A stretch of DNA of 5,785 bases, taken from NCBI GenBank assembly GCA_019911785.1, contig JAIOJM010000230.1, positions 1-5,785 of the forward strand, given 5' to 3'. Position numbers and translations under genes: made by a program. Positions within the stretch are counted from its first letter, which is position 1. Every line of letters begins with the position of its first letter. The notes under the pieces were generated by a model. It made no database searches, had not been told where the DNA came from, and saw only the letters and a program-made list of their open reading frames with translations. Of this stretch, positions 1 to 4,972 are shown piece by piece. This stretch comes from Sulfuricella sp. (GTDB taxonomy: Bacteria; Pseudomonadota; Gammaproteobacteria; Burkholderiales; Sulfuricellaceae).

Positions 1-3
1 ATT

Positions 4-30
4 GAAAAAAGCCCCTGAAGGTTCCGGGCT
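4..30 (-). terminator. Possible leftward intrinsic terminator
   Basis: Read on the minus strand, the arms AGCCC (30-26) and GGGCT (14-10) enclose an 11-nt spacer and are followed directly by a run of six T (10-5). This is the layout of a Rho-independent terminator for leftward transcription. There is no T-run on the plus-strand side. No minus-strand gene lies just to its right, so what it would terminate is unclear: an antisense or small RNA, or nothing. The stem is only five pairs. Confidence 0.35.
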
Positions 31-149
31 GGGAATGCAACCTGATACTACTCCTCAAATTCGGGAAGATGGAGCCCGAGCAGTGACGCTACCTATTTTT
101 CCCCCCTGAGATACAGCCGAAACCGTATATCGTTCTGTGCGCAAATAGA

Positions 150-159
150 CAAATATTTG
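150..159. promoter_or_regulatory. Palindrome CAAATATTTG upstream of the EncFtn gene
   Basis: A perfect 10-bp palindrome sits 12 nt before the Shine-Dalgarno of the EncFtn gene. Its CAAATA half is also repeated 8 bp earlier (142-147). It may be an operator in the leader or promoter of the operon. It does not match a Fur box that I can recognise, and I found no convincing -35/-10 pair nearby, so the role is a guess. Confidence 0.25.
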
Positions 160-184
160 AATGTAATCCTAAGGAGGCGAAATC

Positions 185-574
185 ATGGCACACGAAGGCC
201 TGCATGAAAGTGAAGAAAAACTTGCCCCGGCAACGATGGATGCGCACCGCGCCATCCTTTCCCTGATGGAGGAATTCGAGGCGGTGGACTGGTACCACCA
301 GCGGGCCGATGCCTGCAACGATGAGGAGTTACGCGCCATCCTGCTGCACAACATGCACGAGGAAATGGAGCACGCGGCCATGATCCTGGAATGGCTGCGC
401 CGTCGTACACCCAGGCTGGACGAAATTCTGGGCACCTATCTGTTCAGCCAGGTCGACATTACCCAGGCGGAAAAAAAGGCGACCGGCAAGGATGCCGGCG
501 AGGTGACGGGAAAAGGCGAGGCCGCTGCGCCGCATCTGACTGTGGGCACCATGAAAGGGGTATGCCATGACTGA
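185..574 (+). CDS. Encapsulated ferritin-like protein (EncFtn) with encapsulin cargo-loading-like tail
   Basis: This 129-residue protein belongs to the encapsulated ferritin family, short ferritin-like subunits with two main helices that form an iron-oxidising site only when paired, and that deliver iron into an encapsulin shell. Recalled Rhodospirillum rubrum EncFtn residues Glu31, Glu32, Glu34, Tyr39, Glu62 and His65 align with Glu29, Glu30, Glu32, Tyr37, Glu60 and His63 here, within MEEFEAVDWYHQR and HEEMEHAAMILEWLRR, so the ferroxidase and metal-entry residues all look present. Residues about 95-116 are a charged Lys/Glu/Gly/Ala linker. The tail HLTVGTMKGV (117-126) resembles the LTVGSL-type peptide that docks cargo inside encapsulin shells. 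A near-perfect AAGGAGG (171-177) lies 7 nt before the ATG. The stop overlaps the next gene by 8 nt. No shell gene is in the window. Family assignment is firm; shell targeting is inferred from the tail. Confidence 0.92.
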   Translation: MAHEGLHESEEKLAPATMDAHRAILSLMEEFEAVDWYHQRADACNDEELRAILLHNMHEEMEHAAMILEWLRRRTPRLDEILGTYLFSQVDITQAEKKATGKDAGEVTGKGEAAAPHLTVGTMKGVCHD

Positions 575-1763
575 ATTTGATTACGTGATTGTGGGTGGCG
601 GCCTGGCGGGTGCGTCGGCCATCCAGGGTATCCGGGAGCGCGACAACCAGGGAAGCATACTGCTGGTCGGCGAGGAAACGCACCTGCCCTATGACCGCCC
701 GCCGCTGTCCAAGAAACTATGGTTCGGCAAAGCCAGAGTGGAAGACATCTTCATTCATGATCAGCGCTTTTACGACGAGCATGGCGTATCCATGGTACTG
801 GGTACCAGGGTTGAGAAACTCGACGCGAAGGAGAAATCCATCACCGCCGCGAACGGCGAGCGCTATGGCTTCGGCAAGCTGCTCCTGGCGACGGGCACCA
901 AGGCTCGGCGGATCGCCATACCTGGCGGAGAACTCGAAGGCATCTGTTACTACCGGACGCTCGACGATTACCTGCGGATGAAGGGAGAGGCAAAAGCCAG
1001 GCAGTCCGTGCTGATCATCGGTGGCGGCTTTATCGGCTCGGAACTCGCCGCTGCACTGAACAGCAGTCTGGAAGTCACCTTGATATTTCCCTCTGCCACC
1101 CTCTGTCGCCGGGTGTTCCCGGAAAAACTCGGACTAGCGGTGCAGCAGCATTTTCAGGAGCGGGGAATCAGGGTGATTCCTTCGGACTTTCCGACGGCCA
1201 TCAGCAAAAGCGGAGACAAGTTCCGCGCCGAAACCGCCAGCGGAAAAAGCATAGAGTCAGACCTGGTGGTCATGGGTGTCGGCGTTGATCCTTCCATCGG
1301 CCTGGCCCAAGAGGCCGGGCTGGAAGTGGGCAACGGCATCGTGGTCAACGAATATCTTGCGTCTTCCCATCCCGACATCCATGCGGCCGGCGACAATGCT
1401 TTTTTCCCCTACCAGGCGCTGGGCCAAGGCATGCGCATCGAACACTGGGATAACGCCCTGAGCCAGGGAAAGTTGGCTGGGCGCAACATGGCCGGCGCCC
1501 ACGAAGCATTCACCTATCAGCCCTATTTCTTCTCCGATCTGTTCGAGTTCGGCTACGAGGCCACCGGTGAAGTGGACACCAGCCTTGAGACCTTTGCCGA
1601 CTGGCAGAAGGAAAACCATACCGGCGTGATCTACTACCTGCGCGATGAACGCGTGAGAGGGGTGATGATGTGCAATGTGTGGGACAGGCTGGATGCGGCG
1701 CGGGAACTGATCCGCAAGGATGAGCGCGTAACACCCGAAAGCCTGCGCGGCGTCATCCGCTGA
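567..1763 (+). CDS. AIF-like FAD-dependent NAD(P)H oxidoreductase
   Basis: A 398-residue two-dinucleotide-fold flavoprotein of the pyridine-nucleotide-disulfide/ferredoxin-reductase superfamily. The FAD motif GGGLAG is at residues 10-15, YDRPPLSKKLW at 42-52, LLLATG at 105-110, the NAD(P)H motif GGGFIGSELA at 152-161, the second FAD motif AAGDNA at 273-278 and RIEHWDNA at 290-297. It has no redox-active CxxxxC pair. From about 290 on it closely resembles mitochondrial AIF: an LAG.NM.GA segment, an F.SDL...GYEA.GEVDTSLET segment, and GVIYYLRD followed by G and N-W-R. The expected role is cytosolic NAD(P)H oxidation with one-electron transfer to an iron-sulfur protein, quinone or ferric iron; the true acceptor is unknown. 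The start overlaps the EncFtn stop by 8 nt and its Shine-Dalgarno (AGGGG, 556-560) lies inside the EncFtn tail codons, so translation is probably coupled. A role in reducing ferritin iron is inference. Confidence 0.9.
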   Translation: MTEFDYVIVGGGLAGASAIQGIRERDNQGSILLVGEETHLPYDRPPLSKKLWFGKARVEDIFIHDQRFYDEHGVSMVLGTRVEKLDAKEKSITAANGERYGFGKLLLATGTKARRIAIPGGELEGICYYRTLDDYLRMKGEAKARQSVLIIGGGFIGSELAAALNSSLEVTLIFPSATLCRRVFPEKLGLAVQQHFQERGIRVIPSDFPTAISKSGDKFRAETASGKSIESDLVVMGVGVDPSIGLAQEAGLEVGNGIVVNEYLASSHPDIHAAGDNAFFPYQALGQGMRIEHWDNALSQGKLAGRNMAGAHEAFTYQPYFFSDLFEFGYEATGEVDTSLETFADWQKENHTGVIYYLRDERVRGVMMCNVWDRLDAARELIRKDERVTPESLRGVIR

Positions 1764-1864
1764 TTTGAAATAATATTTTAGGAAGAAACCCTGCGCAGAT
1801 TACCCTGCCCCTGCGGAGCGCCGACGTAGCGAGTCAAGTTGAGTGACGTGTTATGCCTCAAGGA

Positions 1865-1890
1865 CTCTCGTCTTCCAGCGCACACGAGAG
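1865..1890 (+). promoter_or_regulatory. Inverted repeat in the leader of the DUF6632 gene
   Basis: Perfect 7-nt arms CTCTCGT (1865-1871) and ACGAGAG (1884-1890) with a 12-nt loop lie about 47 nt before the DUF6632 start. No T-run follows, so it is not a typical terminator for the operon upstream. It may be an mRNA hairpin or an operator. I see no clear promoter in the 174-nt gap 1764-1937. Confidence 0.3.
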
Positions 1891-1937
1891 GAAATACCTG
1901 AAGTGCGCGATATCTGAATAATCTGAAGGAGAAAAAA

Positions 1938-2327
1938 ATGACTGAAGCTGATCGCATCAAATATCTACGCATTGCCCTGTTTCTCGTGGGACTGACTTTC
2001 ACATTCGGCATCTGGCCACTTGGCATCGTCTGGCCGTCTGGATGGGTGTGGCATGAAGGGGGTCGCTCGGAATATCTTGAGATGATCCTGGGCATCTATG
2101 CCACGCTCGGTGTGTTCCTGATGATCGCCTCGCGCGATCCGATGGCGCACAGAAGCCTGATCTGGTTTACGGTCTGGTCGAGCATCGTGCACGGCGGGAT
2201 TATGGGTATTCAGTCTGTCGCCAATCCCCACCACATCGGGCATCTCTTTGGGGACGTCGCGGCCTTGATTGCCGTGGCGGCTGTATTGGCAGTCCTGACC
2301 CCGCGTCCGGCCTTGGCAACAAAATAA
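1938..2327 (+). CDS. DUF6632-type four-helix membrane protein
   Basis: A 129-residue inner-membrane protein with four predicted helices at about residues 10-31, 47-65, 73-92 and 103-121. It matches my recollection of the DUF6632 family through an N-terminal YLRIAL.LVGL segment, WPSGW, MILGIYATLGVFL, HRSLIWFTVWSSIVHGGIM and GHLFGD. The conserved polar residues within or near the membrane (His71, His85, His98, His99, His102, Asp106) could bind a cofactor or metal, but no function is established that I know of. A good AAGGAG (1926-1931) sits 6 nt before the ATG. It follows the oxidoreductase by 174 nt and precedes the HMA-like gene by 50 nt on the same strand, so it may share a transcript with the latter. 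Confidence 0.82.
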   Translation: MTEADRIKYLRIALFLVGLTFTFGIWPLGIVWPSGWVWHEGGRSEYLEMILGIYATLGVFLMIASRDPMAHRSLIWFTVWSSIVHGGIMGIQSVANPHHIGHLFGDVAALIAVAAVLAVLTPRPALATK

Positions 2328-2377
2328 CCATCAGCGGCATAGCCTGTCGTTAACCCATCATATTAAGGAGCTACAAA

Positions 2378-2605
2378 ATGAACATTAGCGATGTCATGAT
2401 CCACATCAATGAGTCTCTGGATGAAGAGGCGCGCACCTCTCTCGAAAATGCACTGCAAAAGATCGAGGGAGTCGTTTCACCAAGGTTTAACCCCGGCAAG
2501 GAGCACCTTCTTATGGTCGCCTTTGACTTGGAAAAAACCAACGCTGCGGTCTTGTTGGCGAAGGCCCGGGCAGCAGGCTATACCGCCCAGCTGGTAGGTA
2601 TGTAA
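2378..2605 (+). CDS. HMA-like ferredoxin-fold protein lacking CxxC
   Basis: A 75-residue cytosolic protein whose pattern fits the beta-alpha-beta-beta-alpha-beta fold of heavy-metal-associated domains: strand VMIHIN, helix DEEARTSLENALQKIEG, strand GVVSPRFN, strand HLLMVAFD, helix AVLLAKARAAG, strand TAQLVG. The loop where metal chaperones carry CxxC reads NESLDEEA, and the protein has no cysteine at all, so it cannot bind copper in the usual way. Such proteins are often annotated as heavy-metal-associated domain proteins with unknown role. AAGGAG (2365-2370) lies 7 nt before the ATG. It may form a unit with the DUF6632 gene 50 nt upstream. A sensory, protein-binding or ligand-binding role is possible; none is shown. 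Confidence 0.78.
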   Translation: MNISDVMIHINESLDEEARTSLENALQKIEGVVSPRFNPGKEHLLMVAFDLEKTNAAVLLAKARAAGYTAQLVGM

Positions 2606-2641
2606 ACGAGGCGGCTTCGGCAACTGCTCGGACTCATTAAG

Positions 2642-2732
2642 AGACGAGTGCGACTCGTTTGCTGACCCACGGACTCGTGGCCCCACGCCTGACGTGGGGC
2701 GCGGCCTCGGAGGCGCATCGCGGTGTGTCGCG
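2642..2732 (+). repeat. Array of five adjacent inverted repeats before the chlorite dismutase gene
   Basis: Five short hairpin-forming sequences stand nearly end to end: ACGAGT-gcg-ACTCGT (2644-2658), CCACG-gact-CGTGG (2667-2680), CCCCACG-cctga-CGTGGGG (2681-2699), GCCTC-g-GAGGC (2704-2714) and CGCG-gtgtgt-CGCG (2719-2732). ACTCGT recurs at 2673-2678, inside the second hairpin, so ACGAGT (2644-2649) could pair with either copy. No T-run follows any stem. It could be a structured mRNA leader of the downstream gene, the 3' end of the HMA transcript, or an intergenic repeat element. Confidence 0.55.
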
Positions 2733-2750
2733 TGCAAGTATGGAAATCAG

Positions 2751-3524
2751 ATGAGAATCGATATGTCTACGCGATTGTTTTCGTTTGTTGGTGGCGACAC
2801 GGGCCTCTGGCGTGTCGCCGAAATGGAAGTGATAGTTGGAGAGCCACTGCCTGCGGCGAGAAGGCTCGAAATTGCTTCTGGCTCAGAGGTTCCATCCGAT
2901 CCACATGCGGCTTGGGTTCTTCGTGGAATAACAAGCAATGAGCGGTATGTCATCCACGAGGAAAGGGCCCAACTCGCGGCCAAGCAGCAAGACCTCGGGC
3001 GCCCCGAGGCAACGTGCGCGGCACTGATCCCCATTCGAAAGAACGTGGCCTGGTGGACTCTCACACAAGACGAACGCCAAAGCGTTTTTGAAGAGCAGTC
3101 TAAGCACGCCAAAATCGGGCTTCAGTATTTTCCTGCGTTGGCGCGAAGGCTTCACCACTGCCGGGATCTCTCGGAGAATGAGCCGTTCGATTTCCTTACA
3201 TGGTTTGAGTACGCGCCGGCTGATGAGGCGGCATTCAACAAGCTGGTTGCCGAGTTACGTGCAACAGAGGAGTGGAAGTATGTTGAGCGAGAGGTTGACA
3301 TCCGGCTCGTGCGCAAGGAGGCTTACCAGATACTTTCTGTCAAAGCTCACGATATACCTCCATGCACGATCATTCCAATTGACCATCTGGGTTTAACTGT
3401 CGATCATCAGGAAAACCAGCGCAAAAAGGCCGCAGCCGTCAATGCTGTGGCACTCAGACCTGCCAGCATGAGCCAGATTCTCCGGCGCAATGCAGCGGCC
3501 CAGCTTGCGGAGCGCTGGAGATAG
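2751..3524 (+). CDS. Chlorite dismutase-family haem protein with a run-on C-terminus
   Basis: The product (257 residues from this start) is a short, dimeric-type chlorite dismutase homologue, closest by eye to the Nitrobacter-type lineage of about 183 residues. Residues 12-19 read FVGGDTGL; then come ALIPIRK, AWW, LPAL-like FPALARRLHHCRD, FDFLTWFEYAP and LRATEEWKYVEREVDIRLVR. The proximal haem ligand corresponds to His119 (QSKHA) and the catalytic arginine to Arg132 (ALARR), 13 residues apart as in characterised enzymes, so the haem site looks intact. Activity would be chlorite to chloride and oxygen, or a peroxidase-like or other haem function. The family core ends near residue 188, but the frame continues 69 residues and overlaps the convergent gene by 118 nt, which suggests a lost stop or a 3' rearrangement. 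The start is uncertain: ATG 2763 (MSTRLFSF) fits the family equally well, and both have weak Shine-Dalgarno sequences. Confidence 0.88.
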   Translation: MRIDMSTRLFSFVGGDTGLWRVAEMEVIVGEPLPAARRLEIASGSEVPSDPHAAWVLRGITSNERYVIHEERAQLAAKQQDLGRPEATCAALIPIRKNVAWWTLTQDERQSVFEEQSKHAKIGLQYFPALARRLHHCRDLSENEPFDFLTWFEYAPADEAAFNKLVAELRATEEWKYVEREVDIRLVRKEAYQILSVKAHDIPPCTIIPIDHLGLTVDHQENQRKKAAAVNAVALRPASMSQILRRNAAAQLAERWR

Positions 3525-3817
3525 AAGGCCGCCAGTGAAAAGCCGGAAACGGCACAGGCCACCTTGATCGCCAGAGCGGCAATGGCTAATCCGCCAATAT
3601 CAGGAAATTTTCCATAATAGTAGAAGCTGATGGCTCCGAAGGCAGAGCCGCTTGCAATCTGGGCCGCCCACCCCAAACACACCAGCCATGCGAGGGAACG
3701 TTCCAGCTCCGGGCGCGGTGCCAGCCATAGTGAGGCAACAGCACCGCCAACCACGGCGGCAGCGCTGAAGTTATGCACCACCTGGGTCAGCGCATAGCCC
3801 AGGTTCTGGATGTCCAC
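3407..3817 (-). CDS. Four-helix membrane protein, possibly CopD-like
   Basis: A 136-residue hydrophobic protein with predicted helices at about residues 10-32, 42-64, 77-100 and 114-132. I do not recognise a firm family. The first helix, VVHNFSAAAVVGG, resembles the His-plus-GG start of CopD-type domains, but that is a weak likeness. I prefer the GTG at 3817, 2 nt beyond the stop of the upstream exported-protein gene, because the hydrophobic protein then starts cleanly (VDIQNLGYALTQ). An in-frame ATG at 3844 would add nine residues and overlap the upstream gene by 25 nt. Translation is probably coupled to that gene. The last 118 nt overlap, on the other strand, the run-on tail of the chlorite dismutase frame. 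I see no terminator between the two convergent ends. Confidence 0.75.
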   Translation of the reverse strand: MDIQNLGYALTQVVHNFSAAAVVGGAVASLWLAPRPELERSLAWLVCLGWAAQIASGSAFGAISFYYYGKFPDIGGLAIAALAIKVACAVSGFSLAAFYLQRSASWAAALRRRIWLMLAGLSATALTAAAFLRWFS

Positions 3818-3819
3818 GG

Positions 3820-4170
3820 CTATTCCACATTCACCTTGACGCATTGCTCCACGCCGATCGGCACATGCGCCTTGTTCACCACCTTGATGCAGAGCGTGTG
3901 CGGCCCTGGGGCCATGGATTCGAGAGGGTGACTCCCGGCGAGTTTGCGCAGGATAGCAGCTTCCCCGTTGTCTACGTAAAGATGAATGTGATCGCCTCGC
4001 GGTCCTGGATCGACCTCGTAATCAATCTGTTTCCTGGACATGGCGCCCAGTTTTTCCCCATCGTGTGGATATGTGATCTTGGCGTAGGACTCGACCGCAA
4101 CAACACATGGAGAAAATAATGCGAAAGACAGGACCAACACCATGCCTGAGATCAGGGTATGAGCATTCAT
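3820..4170 (-). CDS. Exported small beta-sandwich-like protein
   Basis: A 116-residue protein with a signal peptide: hydrophobic stretch at residues 5-24 and a likely cleavage after Ala25 (CVVA/VES). The mature part, about 91 residues, has the alternating pattern of an Ig- or CopC-like sandwich, opening with ITYPHDGEKL and ending with PGPHTLCIKVVNKAHVPIG and EQCVKV. Cys94 and Cys110 could form a disulfide in the periplasm. His61 and His63 (GDHIHLYVD) plus His81, His91 and His102 could bind a metal; the DHIHLYVD segment is reminiscent of DUF4399-type HHHLLID proteins. The specific family is unknown to me. CTCCTT on the plus strand (4178-4183) gives AAGGAG 7 nt before the ATG. It is first in a two-gene leftward operon with a membrane protein. 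Confidence 0.8.
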   Translation of the reverse strand: MNAHTLISGMVLVLSFALFSPCVVAVESYAKITYPHDGEKLGAMSRKQIDYEVDPGPRGDHIHLYVDNGEAAILRKLAGSHPLESMAPGPHTLCIKVVNKAHVPIGVEQCVKVNVE

Positions 4171-4204
4171 GACCAGACTCCTTTCCTTATGTGGCTATTT
4201 TGAA

Positions 4205-4221
4205 AGGTAAGTCTAGGTAAG
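4205..4221. repeat. Tandem AGGTAAG motif, candidate operator
   Basis: AGGTAAG occurs at 4205-4211 and 4215-4221, exactly one helical turn apart, 35-51 bp upstream of the leftward exported-protein gene, where an activator would bind. Further inverted partial copies lie in the same gap. I cannot name a regulator. Confidence 0.3.
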
Positions 4222-4383
4222 CGACCCCCAAAACACATTCAGGCAAACCCCGTATTTCACTACATTGAGGGCTTTACCTGGAGAGGGAGATTTGCTGTAG
4301 GGGAACACGTTTATCGTACGAATAAGGCACACTAATGCTTACCCTGCCGCCTTCCACTCGAGCCGAAGGGTCAGGGATTTAAG

Positions 4384-4410
4384 TACTCCATATTAGTAAT
4401 ACTCCTTATT
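4384..4410. repeat. Direct repeat TACTCCwTATT upstream of the DUF4426 gene
   Basis: Two 11-bp copies differing at one base start 16 bp apart (4384 and 4400). They end about 18 bp before the best -35 candidate of the DUF4426 gene. This arrangement would suit cooperative binding of a regulator, but chance is not excluded in this AT-rich stretch. Confidence 0.3.
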
Positions 4411-4427
4411 GCATATCGTTGATGGTA

Positions 4428-4455
4428 TTGCCATTATTGTATTGCCTGTTGTTAT
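4428..4455 (+). promoter_or_regulatory. Candidate promoter of the DUF4426 gene
   Basis: TTGCCA (4428-4433, five of six consensus bases) and TGTTAT (4450-4455, four of six) are separated by 16 bp. Transcription would begin near 4462, leaving a leader of under 20 nt that still includes the GAGGAGG ribosome binding site (4466-4472). Alternative weaker pairs exist nearby. Confidence 0.35.
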
Positions 4456-4478
4456 CAGGAAACGTGAGGAGGTGCAAA

Positions 4479-4916
4479 GTGAAAATATTGACCAACATGC
4501 TTCTGTTTTCGTTGGCGTTCCTCGCTGTTACCGCCTACGCCGAGACGCAAAAATTCGGCAACGTGGATGTCAACTACAATGTCGTTACTACGGATACGCT
4601 GGCACCCCAGGTAGCAAAGGCATATGGCATCAAGCGCAGCAAGAATCGTTTGCTGCTCACCGTCGCGGCTTCCCGGCCGGACGAAAGGGGCGTTCCCCGG
4701 GCGGTTAATGCCGATGTTACGGCCTACACCGTAAACATGATCGAGCAGCACCGGAAAATCAAAATGAGGCGTATCGTCGAAGGCGAAGCTGTTTACTCTA
4801 TAGGTGATTTCGGCTTTGCGACACCGGATTTCCTGCGGTTTACCATCAGTGTTACTGAACCAGGCTCGGGCAAGCCCCATAAGATTGAATTCCAGCGAAA
4901 CTTTGATAAGTTCTGA
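4479..4916 (+). CDS. Exported DUF4426 family protein
   Basis: A 145-residue protein that matches DUF4426 by its order of motifs: a signal peptide (hydrophobic residues 7-19, likely cleavage AYA/E after residue 21), KFGNVDVNYNVV, LAPQVAKAYGIKRSKNRLLLTVA, a middle region ending MRRIVEGEAVYSIGDF, and a C-terminal strand FLRFTISV...KIEFQRNFDKF. The family is periplasmic and of unknown function, common in gammaproteobacteria. I choose the GTG at 4479 because the strong GAGGAGG (4466-4472) lies 6 nt before it and the signal peptide starts there; the in-frame ATG at 4419 would add 20 residues without a good binding site and would sit upstream of the likely promoter. It converges on the DsrC-like gene with a 33-nt gap. 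Confidence 0.88.
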   Translation: MKILTNMLLFSLAFLAVTAYAETQKFGNVDVNYNVVTTDTLAPQVAKAYGIKRSKNRLLLTVAASRPDERGVPRAVNADVTAYTVNMIEQHRKIKMRRIVEGEAVYSIGDFGFATPDFLRFTISVTEPGSGKPHKIEFQRNFDKF

Positions 4917-4918
4917 TT

Positions 4919-4972
4919 AAGAGGCTAGAAAAAGTCGGCAACGCCAAATCTACATGTATGCATTGGCCTCTT
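4919..4972. terminator. Long inverted repeat between convergent genes, possible shared terminator
   Basis: AAGAGGC (4919-4925) and GCCTCTT (4966-4972) are perfect 7-nt arms 40 nt apart, and a second stem, GCCAA (4933-4937) with TTGGC (4963-4967), overlaps it. The right arm lies within the end of the DsrC-like gene. A T-run is missing on both strands, so a terminator role is uncertain. Confidence 0.25.

Larger units (their letters stand above)
4171..4478. other. Divergent intergenic region with repeated motifs
   Basis: This 308-nt gap separates the leftward exported-protein operon from the rightward DUF4426 gene and should hold both promoters. It contains AGGTAAG twice at a 10-bp period (4205-4211, 4215-4221), inverted relatives TTTACCT (4273-4279) and CTTACC (4335-4342 area), a perfect palindrome TCGTACGA (4314-4321), and the near-identical direct repeats TACTCCATATT (4384-4394) and TACTCCTTATT (4400-4410). 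No open frame here has coding character. Confidence 0.6.

Noticed and set aside
1726..1763. C-terminus of the AIF-like protein (VTPESLRGVIR) looks a little like an encapsulin loading peptide.
   Set aside because: Related reductases commonly end with a similar ARELI...P..L.G segment, as part of the folded C-terminal domain, so the match to SLRG is probably coincidence.
2694..2750. GTG start at 2694 giving a longer chlorite dismutase homologue.
   Set aside because: It lies inside a hairpin arm, has no Shine-Dalgarno, and the added 19 residues have no family counterpart; starts at 2751 or 2763 fit the family N-terminus.
3367..3407. Direct repeat CGATCAT (3367-3373 and 3401-3407) around the run-on tail of the chlorite dismutase gene, considered as a junction scar.
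   Set aside because: Seven bases is too short to distinguish from chance and there is no flanking mobile-element sequence.
3844..4119. A 91-codon plus-strand frame opposite the exported-protein gene.
   Set aside because: It is the shadow of a gene with a clear signal peptide and Shine-Dalgarno on the other strand, and has no binding site of its own.
4419..4478. ATG at 4419 as the start of the DUF4426 protein.
   Set aside because: The GTG at 4479 has a strong GAGGAGG and begins a normal signal peptide; the longer form would place promoter-like sequence inside the gene.
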